NCBI GenBank assembly: GCA_036268425.1
Contig: DATAUE010000179.1
Location: forward strand, 1-64,000
Length of the DNA: 64,000 nt
Direction: 5' to 3'
Source: DATARH01 sp036268425
GTDB taxonomy: Bacteria; Pseudomonadota; Alphaproteobacteria; ATCC43930; CGMCC-115725
Position 1 is the stretch's first letter. Every line of letters starts with the position of its first letter. This document shows, one piece after another, positions 34,271 to 43,197 of the stretch. The notes below the pieces were generated by a model that did not search any database, had not been told where the DNA came from, and saw nothing but the letters and a program-made list of their open reading frames with translations. The position numbers and the translations under genes were made by a program.

Positions 34271-34621
34271 TTATTCCGCCGGCACGAAGATGCAGTTGCG
34301 GATCTTGCCTTCCACCGCCTTTGACAGGTGGCCCTTGCCGCTTGTGTCTTCGACAAGGATGACCTCGCCGGCGCCGATGATACGGGCTTCGCCGTCACTC
34401 GCGGTAATCTGCACGCCGGCATCGAGGTTGATGATGTATTGCCGGCGCGGTGCGTTGTGCCAATCGAGATCGTAGGTCGGCTGCACTTCGCGAAAGATGA
34501 TGCCGCTTGCCGGCAGGCGCTTTGACAACTTGCCTGCCGCGCCTTCTTCGGCCCACTCGATGTCGATGTCGCGAAAATGCGACTGGCCGTTGGAATCGCT
34601 GTAGAGATTATGGATGCGCAT
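34271..34621 (-). CDS. Single-domain cupin protein
   Basis: The 116-residue beta-barrel protein carries FREVQPTYDLDWHNAPRRQY, where the cupin 1 motif would normally provide two His ligands; only one His is seen. Cupin 2-like EARIIGAGEVILVEDTSGKG and GHLSKAVEGKIRNCIFVP follow, with a His in GKGH. A metal may be weakly bound or absent. The ATG follows a tcaggggg site. The gene is 99 bases from the amidohydrolase and probably co-transcribed. The function is unknown. Confidence 0.88.
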   Translation of the reverse strand: MRIHNLYSDSNGQSHFRDIDIEWAEEGAAGKLSKRLPASGIIFREVQPTYDLDWHNAPRRQYIINLDAGVQITASDGEARIIGAGEVILVEDTSGKGHLSKAVEGKIRNCIFVPAE

Positions 34622-34706
34622 CGCGCTGCCCCCTGAGGTTCAGAACTGGAGGCGGGATTGTAGCGGCGCCAGCGCCTGCCGCGCCAGCGCCGCAACGCGG
34701 GGCTGC

Positions 34707-34991
34707 CTAGCGATAACCGTAATAATAGGGCGCGCCGTAATAATATCCCGGCGCGTAATAGGCCGGCGCCGGCCGGTAATAGTAAGGGGGTGGGGCGCGG
34801 TAGTAATAGGGCGACGCAAAGGCCCGGAACGGCGCGGTGGCGACCGCCGCTGCGGTGCCGACGACCGCGGTCGCGGCGACAAACGGCCAGAACAGCGGAA
34901 AAACGTGGCGGTGGGCTTCAGCCTGCGAGAACGGCACCACCGCGAGAGCGCCGGCGAGACCGGCGGAAAGAGCAATCCGTTTCCACAACAT
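34707..34991 (-). CDS. Small Tyr-rich secreted protein
   Basis: The 94-residue protein has a signal peptide (LWKRIALSAGLAGALAVVPF, cleavage near AEA), a short hydrophobic segment WPFVAATAVVGTAAAVATAP and a C-terminus of Tyr/Pro/Ala repeats such as APPPYYYRPAPAYYAPG. The start at 34991 follows aggagccccc. Such tails occur in small envelope proteins of unknown function in alphaproteobacteria. It shares composition, not clear alignment, with the frameshifted protein at 2658. Confidence 0.75.
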   Translation of the reverse strand: MLWKRIALSAGLAGALAVVPFSQAEAHRHVFPLFWPFVAATAVVGTAAAVATAPFRAFASPYYYRAPPPYYYRPAPAYYAPGYYYGAPYYYGYR

Positions 34992-35185
34992 CGGGGGCTC
35001 CTGTCGATAACGAAATGCGATAAGTGAAACGCAACCGTAGCGTCGCGTTATATGCGGCACTGGCCGCGTTCATCCCCGCCTTGCGAATGCTGCGGTTGTG
35101 AACGCCTCGCGCGATACGGCGCTTGCACCGCCGCTATTCGGCCACGATGATGCCGGCCGCCATCTTGCGGACGTGCGGGAGATTT

Positions 35186-36241
35186 ATGGCGATGGAATTC
35201 GGCAGCTTTATGGAATTTCCGCCGGTCGTGAGCGGCGGCGAAAGCGCGGCCTTCGACCAGGCTCTCGCGGAAGTCGAAACCGCGGAGCAGGTTGGGCTTG
35301 ACGCAGTATGGCTGGCGGAACTGCACGGCGCGCCGGAACGCTCGGTGATGTCCTCGCCGATGATGGTTGCGAGCGCGATCGCGGCGCGGACCAGCACAAT
35401 CAAGATCGGCATTGCGGTGCAGGTCCTGCCGCTATCGCACCCGCTGCGCCTCGCCGAGGAAGCCGCGACGATCGACCAGATCAGCCGCGGCCGGCTGATC
35501 TATGGGATCGGCCGCAGCGGTGTCGTGCGCACTTATGAGGATTACGGCATTTCCTATGCCGAGAGTCGCGAGCGTTTTGCGGAGGCGCTAAAGGTTCTCG
35601 GGCAGGCCTGGACCGAGCCGTCTTTCTCGCACGAGGGCAAGTACTACAATTTCAGCAACGTCGCGGTGACGCCCAAGCCGTTCCAGAAGCCTTATCCCGA
35701 ACTGCGCATGGCGGCGGCGAGCGCCGAGACGTTCCCACAGATCGGCGCGCTCGGCTTTCCGATTTTTGTGGCGGTGCGGCAAGGGCCGTTTTCGCAACTC
35801 GCACAGAGCATCAAGGCCTATCGCGAGGCCTATGTCGCGGCCGGTCATCCGGGGCGCGGCAAGGTCTTTTTGCGGGTTCCGGCCTATGTCGCGGAAACCC
35901 GCGAGCGCGCCCGCGCCGAGGCCAAGGATAGCCTGATGGGGTTTTTCCGGTATCAGGCAGAGCTGGGACTGGATTCGGCGCGCCGCGCCGGCGGCGAGGT
36001 CGCGGCACAGCGGTTGCGCCGAGTCGAGCGGCTGCAGTCGCTGACCTATGACGAGGCGCTGGCGACGCAAGTCATCATCGACGATCCGGACGGGTTTGCC
36101 GCTCGGTTGCGCGAAGTCGAGGAAGAGATCGGCCTCGACGGCATTCTCGCCGAACTGAATTGCGGCGGCCGTATTCCGCAGGATCGCGTGCTGAACGCGC
36201 TGCGCCTTCTATGCCAGGAGGTGAAGCCACGGTTCCACTGA
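35186..36241 (+). CDS. LLM-class flavin-dependent oxidoreductase
   Basis: The 351-residue bacterial-luciferase-like protein has AEQVGLDAVWLAELHGAPER, RTSTIKIGIAVQVLPLSHPL, SRGRLIYGIGRSGVVRTYED and YNFSNVAVTPKPFQKPYPEL, the same order as in luciferase-type monooxygenases acting with reduced FMN. It ends in a helical region. The start at 35186 follows gcgggagattt; ATG 35192 is an alternative two codons later. It is clearly a different subgroup from the LLM protein at 31897. No flavin reductase gene is adjacent. Confidence 0.92.
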   Translation: MAMEFGSFMEFPPVVSGGESAAFDQALAEVETAEQVGLDAVWLAELHGAPERSVMSSPMMVASAIAARTSTIKIGIAVQVLPLSHPLRLAEEAATIDQISRGRLIYGIGRSGVVRTYEDYGISYAESRERFAEALKVLGQAWTEPSFSHEGKYYNFSNVAVTPKPFQKPYPELRMAAASAETFPQIGALGFPIFVAVRQGPFSQLAQSIKAYREAYVAAGHPGRGKVFLRVPAYVAETRERARAEAKDSLMGFFRYQAELGLDSARRAGGEVAAQRLRRVERLQSLTYDEALATQVIIDDPDGFAARLREVEEEIGLDGILAELNCGGRIPQDRVLNALRLLCQEVKPRFH

Positions 36242-36298
36242 CAGCCGCGCTGACTGTGTTTTCACCGGAAATGCGGGCGGTTGTAAGAATCCGCTGCC

Positions 36299-37519
36299 TC
36301 ACGCCGGTATTGCCATCAGGTGGCGATTGTCGGTCGGCGCTGTCGCGGTTTCGGGGAACAGCAACTCCTCGTAAACGTCGAGTGTGCGGGCGCACATGAG
36401 TTCGCGGGTAAATTCAGCGGCAACGTGGGCCATCGCACGGCGGGTGAAAGCGGATAGTTCGGCACCGTCCAGCGCGAGCGCCTCGCGGATCGCGGCGGAG
36501 AGGGCGTCGGGGTCGCTCGGCGGCGCGAGCCAGCCGGTGACGCCGGGTATGATCGTTTCGCGGGCGCCGCCGTGGTCGGTTGCGACGACCGGCCGGCCCA
36601 TCGCCTGCGCCTCGACGATCACTCGGCCGAAGCCTTCAGGATCGGTCGAGGCCGACACCACGACATCCGACAGGCAATAGGCCGCCGGCATATCGCGGCA
36701 ACCGTCGACGATGCGGAACATGCCGATCAGGCCGAGCCGTTCGATCGCCGCTTCAAGTTCGTGGCGAAAGCCGGGACGCTGCTCGGTGCCGATCAACAGG
36801 CAGAACAGGTCGCGCCGGTTGAGCCGATAGATCGCCTCGATAAAATCGAGACCGCCTTTCCAGCGGGTCAAGCGGCCGGGCAGCATGACGATTTTGACGT
36901 CGTCCGGCACGCGCCACTGCGCCGCAAGCTCGGCGATGCGTTCGCCGTTGACGCGGCTGGGGCTGAACACAGAGAGATCGACGCCGCGCGGGATGATGCG
37001 CAGCCGGTTCGATCCGATCCCGTAGGTATTCTCGACATGTTCGCCGACGAATTGCGAGATCGCAATCACCCGCTCGCCGCGCGCCATGATCGAGTTGTAC
37101 CAGCGCTTCAGCGGCAGGTCAGCGGGGTAGGCGTTGTGAAACGTCGTGACGAAGCGGCGCCGCGTGGCGCGGGCGGCAGACCATGCGCTCCATGCCGGCG
37201 CGCGGCTGCGGGCATGCACGATGTCGATCTTGTGACGGCGGATGATCTCGATCAGCGCAGCGGCGTTGCGCCGTATGACCAGCGGGTTTTTCGAGGCCAA
37301 CGGCAATTTGAAGTGACGCGCGCCGGCCCGTGCCAACTGATGCTCCATCGGGCCGCCGGCCGAGGCGACGTAGGCGGTCCAGCCCGCTTTGACCAGTTCG
37401 GCCGCCAGATCGACGGTGCCGCGTTCGACGCCACCGGAGACGAGGCTGGGGACGACCTGCAATACGGCCGGTGGGCGGCCTTTTTGCGGTATGCCGACAG
37501 TGTTATTGTCGCTTGCCAT
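36299..37519 (-). CDS. Glycosyltransferase family 4 protein
   Basis: The protein of 406 residues (from ATG 37519; a TTG at 37594 gives a longer version) has two Rossmann domains of the GT-B fold. Nearby motifs are LQVVPSLVSGGVERGTVDLA at the N-terminus, NTYGIGSNRLRIIPRGVDL and VMLPGRLTRWKGGLDFIEA for nucleotide-sugar binding, and TDPEGFGRVIVEAQAMGRPV with the paired Glu residues of GT4 enzymes. It probably transfers a hexose in lipopolysaccharide or exopolysaccharide assembly. It is isolated; the cellulose operon lies 5 kb away and needs no GT4. It is divergent from an alpha/beta hydrolase. Confidence 0.9.
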   Translation of the reverse strand: MASDNNTVGIPQKGRPPAVLQVVPSLVSGGVERGTVDLAAELVKAGWTAYVASAGGPMEHQLARAGARHFKLPLASKNPLVIRRNAAALIEIIRRHKIDIVHARSRAPAWSAWSAARATRRRFVTTFHNAYPADLPLKRWYNSIMARGERVIAISQFVGEHVENTYGIGSNRLRIIPRGVDLSVFSPSRVNGERIAELAAQWRVPDDVKIVMLPGRLTRWKGGLDFIEAIYRLNRRDLFCLLIGTEQRPGFRHELEAAIERLGLIGMFRIVDGCRDMPAAYCLSDVVVSASTDPEGFGRVIVEAQAMGRPVVATDHGGARETIIPGVTGWLAPPSDPDALSAAIREALALDGAELSAFTRRAMAHVAAEFTRELMCARTLDVYEELLFPETATAPTDNRHLMAIPA

Positions 37520-37573
37520 TTCCGATGCTGTAAGACCTCGATACCCGCTTTCAACAACGCGCTGGCGCCGATT

Positions 37574-38347
37574 TTGTCGAATCGCCCTGACCAAAAGATT
37601 CTAGCACGCCCGGATGGCGCTACAATCGCCTACCACCGCTTGCCCGGCGCGGCGCCGGGAATTGCGTTTCTCGGCGGCTTCCGTTCCGACATGACCGGAG
37701 CCAAGGCATTGTTTTTAGAAGATTATTGTCGGGCACGCGGACGTGCCTATGTGCGGTTCGATTATTTTGGCCACGGAGCGTCGAGCGGTGCCTTCGCGGC
37801 CGGGACAATCGGACGCTGGCGCGACGATTCGGTTGCGGTGATCGATTCGTTGACCACGGGGCCGCAAATCCTGGTCGGATCGAGCATGGGCGGATGGCTC
37901 ATGCTGCTCGCAGCCCTGGCACGGAAGGAGCGGGTCGCCGCCCTGGTCGGCATTGCCGGTGCCCCGGATTTTACCGAGGAACTGTTGTGGCCGCGCCTTA
38001 GCTCGGCGCAGCGCGACGAATTGATGACGACGGGCGCTATCGCCGGGGAATCCGAATACGACCCGGCGGGCTACATCTACACCCGCACCCTGATCGAGGA
38101 TGGCCGCCGGCACCTGCTGCTGCATCAGCCCGTCGCGCTCGACATGCCGGTTCGGTTGCTGCACGGCATGGCCGACGAGTCGGTGCCGTGGCAACTCAGC
38201 CAGCGCCTTGCGGAACGCCTCGTCAGCCGCGATGTCGTCGTCAGTCTGGTCAAGGATGGCGATCACCGGCTGTCTCGCGACGCTGATCTTGCGCGTCTGG
38301 CGCAAACCCTCGATGTGCTGACGGCGCCGCCGCCGTCCTGCCCTTAA
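37574..38347 (+). CDS. Alpha/beta hydrolase
   Basis: The 257-residue protein has the oxyanion strand GIAFLGGFRSDMTG, the nucleophile elbow LVGSSMGGWLML (Ser at about 104), an acid in HGMADESVPW and the His in KDGDHRLSRD, giving a complete triad. It resembles short-chain thioesterase or depalmitoylase-type hydrolases. No ATG fits before the conserved region; TTG 37574 gives the reading SNRPDQKILARPDGATI and is the proposed start, so its position is uncertain. Its stop is one base from that of the convergent xth gene. Confidence 0.85.
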   Translation: MSNRPDQKILARPDGATIAYHRLPGAAPGIAFLGGFRSDMTGAKALFLEDYCRARGRAYVRFDYFGHGASSGAFAAGTIGRWRDDSVAVIDSLTTGPQILVGSSMGGWLMLLAALARKERVAALVGIAGAPDFTEELLWPRLSSAQRDELMTTGAIAGESEYDPAGYIYTRTLIEDGRRHLLLHQPVALDMPVRLLHGMADESVPWQLSQRLAERLVSRDVVVSLVKDGDHRLSRDADLARLAQTLDVLTAPPPSCP

Positions 38348-38348
38348 G

Positions 38349-39131
38349 TTAAGCCGCCAGCTCGCACCAGATCGGGGTGTGGTCCGAGGCGCGTTCCTTG
38401 CCGCGCGGTGCCTTGTCGATGTCGCAGGCGACGACGCGGTCGGCGGCATGCGGCGATAGCAGCAGATGGTCGATCCGCAGGCCTTCGTCGCGGTTCCAGC
38501 GGCCGGCTTGATAATCCCAAAACGTGTAGCGGTGCGGCTCGCGGTGAAACACCCGAAAGGCATCGGTCAGCCCGAGATTGAGCAGCGTCCGGTAGCAGGC
38601 GCGCGACTCGATCCGGCACAGCGCGTCGTTGCGCCATGCGACCGGGTCGTAGACGTCGTCATCGGTCGGGCACACATTATAGTCACCGGCGATAACGAAC
38701 GGGATTTCGCGGCGCAGCACTTCCTCGACATGGATGATGAGCCGCTCCATCCAGGCGAGTTTGTAGGAAAACTTGTCGGTATCGACGGGGTTGCCGTTCG
38801 GCATATAGGCCGAGGCAATCCGCACCTCGCCCTCCCCATCGCCGAACGAGGCCTCGATGTAGCGGGCCTGCTGGTCGCTGTCGTCGCCGGGCAGGCCGCG
38901 CGTGATGGTCTGCGGCGGATGCCGTGACAATATCGCGACGCCGTTATAGGCGCGCTGTCCGATCGCTTCGACCTGATAGCCGAGGGCGTTGATTTCGAGG
39001 CGCGGGAAGTCGTCGGCCGGGCATTTTATTTCCTGCAGGCACAGCACGTCGGGTTGTGCCTCCTTCAGAAAATCAAGGATATGCGACAGCCGCACCTTGG
39101 CTGAATTGACGTTCCACGTCGCGATTTTCAT
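38349..39131 (-). CDS. xth: Exodeoxyribonuclease III
   Basis: The 260-residue enzyme of the EEP nuclease family starts KIATWNVNSAKVRLSHILDF with the metal Glu in CLQEIKCP (E34). It then has VAILSR, the catalytic Tyr/Asp region IASAYMPNGNPVDTDKF, FVIAGDYNVCPTDDDVYDP and the closing SDHTPIWCEL with the catalytic Asp-His pair. It removes 3'-blocking groups and cuts at AP sites in base-excision repair. It is followed on the same strand by nothing and preceded by erpA with about 50 bases between; no operon link is required. Confidence 0.96.
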   Translation of the reverse strand: MKIATWNVNSAKVRLSHILDFLKEAQPDVLCLQEIKCPADDFPRLEINALGYQVEAIGQRAYNGVAILSRHPPQTITRGLPGDDSDQQARYIEASFGDGEGEVRIASAYMPNGNPVDTDKFSYKLAWMERLIIHVEEVLRREIPFVIAGDYNVCPTDDDVYDPVAWRNDALCRIESRACYRTLLNLGLTDAFRVFHREPHRYTFWDYQAGRWNRDEGLRIDHLLLSPHAADRVVACDIDKAPRGKERASDHTPIWCELAA

Positions 39132-39181
39132 CCGGCCGCCTCAACGGCGACAAAGCCGTTCCGTGGCATTGGCATCGAGGG

Positions 39182-39544
39182 TTAGCCGATCGAAAACGAG
39201 TTGCCGCACCCGCAGGACGATGCGGCGTTCGGATTGCGGATCTGAAACGAGGCGCCTATCAGATCCTGCACGAAATCGACCTCGGCGCCGTTCAGCAGGT
39301 CGAGCGATACGTCGTCGACGACCACCGTCACGCCGTTGCGTTCGAACACATGGTCGTCGGCGTTTTGCGTGTCATCAAAGGTCAGCCCGTACTGGAAGCC
39401 GGAGCATCCGCCGCCCGAGACTGCGATACGCAGAAATGCCCCGTCGGCTTCTTCTTGCTGCTTCAGCACGGCAATGCGGCGCGCCGCATTGTCGGTGACG
39501 ACGATATGACGATCGCTGGTAATTTCCGGCGCGACCTCTGTCAT
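39182..39544 (-). CDS. erpA: Iron-sulfur cluster insertion protein ErpA
   Basis: The A-type carrier has 120 residues. The three cluster ligands are present: Cys47 in SGGGCSGFQYG and Cys111/Cys113 in SSCGCGNSFSIG. It delivers [4Fe-4S] clusters to apoproteins in the cytoplasm; the IlvD/Edd dehydratase at 60609 is one local Fe-S client. The start at 39544 gives TEVAPEITSDRHIVV, the usual N-terminus, although the frame is open much farther. It is divergent from the AceE-like gene, with about 125 bases between them. Confidence 0.95.
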   Translation of the reverse strand: MTEVAPEITSDRHIVVTDNAARRIAVLKQQEEADGAFLRIAVSGGGCSGFQYGLTFDDTQNADDHVFERNGVTVVVDDVSLDLLNGAEVDFVQDLIGASFQIRNPNAASSCGCGNSFSIG

Positions 39545-39670
39545 GTCCTGCTGCTCCACCTCTTGCCCTGCGGCATCTCGCCGGGGGCTACGCGAATGTG
39601 TATTTAAGCATTCTTGCAACCCTGTCAAAGCCGGCAAGCGCCAACACGACTTGCAGAGTAGGAGCAGACC

Positions 39671-42034
39671 ATGCTGCGGGCATTGCCCGGTGGGCGCAGC
39701 CGGGAGCCGGAAGCGACGCCGACCGATCGACTGGCCTATCTGACGGTACTCGAACGCAAGGTACTGTGGCTCTCCACCTGGATGATTCACAACGCCAATC
39801 ACATTCGGCCCAGCCGCGACGGGCTCAAGGTCGGCGGCCACCAGGCGTCGAGCGCGTCGCTGGCGACCCTGATGACCGCGCTTTACCTCGACGTGATGCG
39901 GCCGCAGGACCGGGTCGCGGTCAAGCCGCACGCCTCGCCGGTCTTTCACGCGCTGCAATACCTGCTCGGCCACCAGACGCGCGACAAGCTCGAACGCTTC
40001 CGCGCGCTTGGCGGCGCGCAGGCCTACCCGTCGCGCAGCAAGGATGGCGATCTCGTTGATTTCTCGACCGGTTCGGTCGGTCTCGGGGTCGGCGTCACGC
40101 TGTTCGCCTCGCTGGTGCAGGATTATCTCCGACTGCACCGGCTGATCTCGGCTGATGAGGCGCCGGGCCGGATGATCGCGCTGGCAGGCGATGCCGAACT
40201 CGATGAAGGCAACATCTTCGAGGCCTTGCTCGAAGGCTGGAAGCACGACGTACGCAATCTGTGGTGGGTGATCGATTACAACCGCCAGAGCCTCGACGCG
40301 GTTGTTTCCGACCGGCTGTTCGGACGCATCGATGCGCTGTTCGAGATGTTCGGCTGGCGCGTCATCACGCTCAAATACGGGCAATTGCTGCAGGCGGCGT
40401 TTGCCCGGCCCGATGGCGAGCAGCTGCGCGACTGGATCGATGCCTGCCCCAATTCGCTGTACTCCGCGCTGGTCTACAAAGGCGGGGAGGGGTGGCGCGA
40501 GCATTTGCGGCGCGACCTCAACCGCTACCCCGGCATCCGCGCGATCCTTGACGAGCATGATGACGACGCGCTGGCGCGGCTGATGACCAACCTCGCCGGG
40601 CACGACATGGGGTCGGTGCTCGAGGCGTTCCACGGGGTCACCGACGACCAGCCGACCTGCTTTATCGCCTATACGATCAAGGGGCACGGCCTGCCTTTTG
40701 CCGGCCACAAGGACAACCATGCCGGGCTGATGAACCCGCAACAGATGGCCTTGTTTCAGGAAACCATGAAAGTTCCGGCGGGGGAGGAGTGGGACCGGTT
40801 TGCCGGGCTCGACCTGCCGCCCGACGAACTTGCCGACTTCCTTGCCGAGGTGCCGCTGGCGCGCAACGGCGGCCGGCGGCACACGACGATCCCGGTGCCG
40901 GTGCCGGTGGCCTTGCCGGCGCCGCGCGGGCGGCAGCAATCAACGCAGGAGGCCTTTGGCCGCATCCTCGGCAGCCTCGCATCCAGCGACAGCCAGCTCG
41001 CCGGGCGCATCGTCACGACCTCGCCCGATGTCACGGTGTCGACGAATCTCGGCGGCTGGGTCAACCGCCGCGGTATATTCGACCGCGCCGAGCGCCTCGA
41101 CACATTTCGCGAGGAAAAGGTCGTGTCGGCGCAGCGCTGGGCGATGGCGCCGCATGGCCAGCACATCGAGCTTGGCATCGCCGAGAGCAATCTGTTTCTG
41201 CAACTGGCGGCGCTGGGGCTAGCGGGGCCGCTGTTTGGCGCACGCCTGCTGCCGATCGGCACGTTGTACGACCCGTTTATCAAGCGCGGCCTCGACGCCC
41301 TGAACTATGCGCTCTACCAGGATGCCCGCTTTATCGTGGTGGCGACACCATCCGGCCTGACGTTGGCGCCTGAGGGCGGCGCGCATCAATCGGTCGTCGA
41401 GCCGCTGATCGGCCTCGGGCAACCTGGCCTCGTCAGCTTCGAGCCGGCCTATGCCGACGAACTCGCGGTATTGCTGCGCTGGGCGTTGGCCGAGATCCAG
41501 CGCGACGATGGCGAATCGGTTTATTTTCGGCTGTCGACTCGACCAATTGAACAGCCAGAGCGCGAAATCGACGAGTCGCTGGCCGAATCAATCATCGCCG
41601 GTGCATATTGGCAGCGCGAGCCGGCGCCCAATGCCGAACTGGCAATCGCCTATAGCGGCGCGGTCGCGCCCGAGGCGATCGCGGCTTACGAGACGATCTG
41701 CGAGGACCTGCCGGGAACCGGGCTGCTGGCGATTACGTCGCCAGACCGGCTGCATCGTGATTGGCGGCTTGCGCTGGCGCGCGGTGCAAGCGGCGTGGCC
41801 GAACGGCTGCTGGCACGCCTGCGGCCTGGTGCCGCGCTTGTGAGCGTATCCGACAGCCATCCCGCGACTCTTTCATGGCTGGGCGGCGTTACGCGCAACA
41901 CCGTTATCCCCCTGGGGATCGATCGCTTTGGGCAATCCGGCGACATCCCTGATCTTTATCGGGCTTATGCCTTAGATAGCGACGCCATCATCGATGCCGC
42001 GGCGCGTGTCTGCCTGCGCATGCGCTCGGCGTAA
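39671..42034 (+). CDS. AceE-like thiamine-diphosphate enzyme (pyruvate dehydrogenase E1/transketolase type)
   Basis: The 787-residue protein has the three transketolase-type domains. The N-terminal one has VGGHQASSASLATLMTALYL, FSTGSVGLGVGVTLFASL and the cofactor motif in the form GDAELDEGN (usually GDGEMDE in AceE), then WWVIDYNRQSLD. The segment IAYTIKGHGLPFAGHKDNHA matches the homodimeric pyruvate dehydrogenase E1 loop. The pyrimidine domain has HGQHIELGIAESNLFLQLAA. The ATG follows taggagcagacc. No E2 (lipoyl) or E3 gene is adjacent. It may be an E1-like enzyme with another acceptor. It is the last gene before the cellulose operon. Confidence 0.85.
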   Translation: MLRALPGGRSREPEATPTDRLAYLTVLERKVLWLSTWMIHNANHIRPSRDGLKVGGHQASSASLATLMTALYLDVMRPQDRVAVKPHASPVFHALQYLLGHQTRDKLERFRALGGAQAYPSRSKDGDLVDFSTGSVGLGVGVTLFASLVQDYLRLHRLISADEAPGRMIALAGDAELDEGNIFEALLEGWKHDVRNLWWVIDYNRQSLDAVVSDRLFGRIDALFEMFGWRVITLKYGQLLQAAFARPDGEQLRDWIDACPNSLYSALVYKGGEGWREHLRRDLNRYPGIRAILDEHDDDALARLMTNLAGHDMGSVLEAFHGVTDDQPTCFIAYTIKGHGLPFAGHKDNHAGLMNPQQMALFQETMKVPAGEEWDRFAGLDLPPDELADFLAEVPLARNGGRRHTTIPVPVPVALPAPRGRQQSTQEAFGRILGSLASSDSQLAGRIVTTSPDVTVSTNLGGWVNRRGIFDRAERLDTFREEKVVSAQRWAMAPHGQHIELGIAESNLFLQLAALGLAGPLFGARLLPIGTLYDPFIKRGLDALNYALYQDARFIVVATPSGLTLAPEGGAHQSVVEPLIGLGQPGLVSFEPAYADELAVLLRWALAEIQRDDGESVYFRLSTRPIEQPEREIDESLAESIIAGAYWQREPAPNAELAIAYSGAVAPEAIAAYETICEDLPGTGLLAITSPDRLHRDWRLALARGASGVAERLLARLRPGAALVSVSDSHPATLSWLGGVTRNTVIPLGIDRFGQSGDIPDLYRAYALDSDAIIDAAARVCLRMRSA

Positions 42035-42206
42035 TAGCCCCCAGGCCTCAGCACGTCGCCGCGCAAAGAGGCCAACCTCGCGAGATAATATGGTCGACGC
42101 TCTCAACCGTTGGTACAGACCTATTGCGACCAGGGACCTCGCTTGCTATAGCCAGAGGCGGACGGGGCGTTCAGCCCGGCGGGTATGCCTCCCTCGTTCT
42201 TTATTA

Positions 42207-42219
42207 GCAAGAATCTTGC
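42207..42219. promoter_or_regulatory. Palindrome upstream of the cellulose operon
   Basis: gcaaga-a-tcttgc is a perfect 6-bp-arm palindrome about 80 bases before bcsP, within the 265-base spacer that must hold the bcs promoter. It could be an operator, but no regulator is known and short palindromes occur by chance. No c-di-GMP riboswitch was recognised. Confidence 0.25.
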
Positions 42220-42299
42220 AGGAATTCTCGGCATTTCGGGGAGGACCGCTGCTCGTTGCGGGTATGGTTTCGGGCTAGATACAGTGCTGTTTTGGTTTC

Positions 42300-43196
42300 A
42301 TGACCGTCGCGATGGTTGAACGCATGGATCACTCAGAGGATGTCGAGCGGCTTTTTTCCTGGCTGACCGCACCGATGGTGCGTTACCGGAACTTCACGCC
42401 GCAAGCCGAAGTTGCCGAAGCGGTTGCGACGTGGCCGCTGGTGCACCGGGCGGCCGTGCAGTCCGGCGTGAAGGTCGATGCGGCCGCGCCTCAAGGGAGC
42501 GCTGCCGCGCACGAGAGAGTTGCGCGCGACCAGATGGGATTGCCGGCCGCCGCTGCGCGGGCATTGCGGGAAAACCCGCCGCTGGGAACGGTGACGCCAA
42601 ACCCAGCGTCGTCGGTCGAGCAGCCGCATGTGACGACCGACAGCCTCGTCGCGGAACTGGGGAACCGCGTGCATGCGACCAATGCCGAGCGCGCCGAGGG
42701 TATCGCAGCGGCCATGCCGACAGAACCGCTGCCGCCCGCACCGCCGCCGGTCGTGTCGGCGCCACCCGCGCAGCCGGCAGCATCGTCGGTTGCGGCATCG
42801 CAGACCGCCCAACGCGATACTGCCGATCTGCCGCGCCGCAATACTGATGAACCGCCAGTCCGCCCGGAACCGGGAAGAACAGACACGGCCCAACCGGGCC
42901 CGGTCAGGTCGCGGCAAGACTGGCCGGAAACGGCGGCGCAGGTGCGGCCCGACCCATACCGCCCGCAACCCACGGAGCCGCAACAGCAATACCCGGCTGG
43001 TGATCGCGGCGGGTTGTTTCGAGGCGAATATCGCGGTCGCGATTCGCGACCGGTAGCGCGCAGCGCAGACCGGCAGGACCGGTCGCTTGATGCCGTGTTC
43101 GGGCGCCTGTCGGGCGCGCGTGAGCGGCTGCCGGACCCGCGGGCGCGCGGGCGGACCTCGCCCGGCCTCGGCTCAGTGTTCAACAGGCTGCGCTGA
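42300..43196 (+). CDS. bcsP: Cellulose biosynthesis accessory protein BcsP/BcsR-like, proline-rich
   Basis: The 298-residue protein leads the cellulose operon. Its N-terminus, DVERLFSWLTAPMVRYRNF then VAEAVATWPLVHRAA, resembles the short BcsR module (aromatic xYRxF and a closing WPL). A long Pro/Ala/Gln-rich disordered middle follows (residues about 95-255). The C-terminus has two related motifs, SLDAVFGRLSG near 262 and LGSVFNRLR at the very end. Pro-rich BcsP/BcsO proteins are reported as partners of the BcsD scaffold, and BcsR binds BcsQ; both partners are encoded downstream. Starts at 42300, 42312 or 42324 are possible, none with a good ribosome-binding site. Confidence 0.75.
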   Translation: MTVAMVERMDHSEDVERLFSWLTAPMVRYRNFTPQAEVAEAVATWPLVHRAAVQSGVKVDAAAPQGSAAAHERVARDQMGLPAAAARALRENPPLGTVTPNPASSVEQPHVTTDSLVAELGNRVHATNAERAEGIAAAMPTEPLPPAPPPVVSAPPAQPAASSVAASQTAQRDTADLPRRNTDEPPVRPEPGRTDTAQPGPVRSRQDWPETAAQVRPDPYRPQPTEPQQQYPAGDRGGLFRGEYRGRDSRPVARSADRQDRSLDAVFGRLSGARERLPDPRARGRTSPGLGSVFNRLR

Positions 43197-43197
43197 T

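Noticed and set aside
36572..37573. Upstream part of the 591-residue frame containing the alpha/beta hydrolase
   Set aside because: It lies opposite the GT4 gene and has no conserved features; the hydrolase similarity begins only near 37574.
39545..40939. N-terminal extension of the minus-strand frame ending in ErpA
   Set aside because: ErpA is complete from the ATG at 39544; the extension is the shadow of the AceE-like gene.
42035..42299. Possible c-di-GMP riboswitch before the cellulose operon
   Set aside because: No recognisable riboswitch core was seen; only a short palindrome is present.
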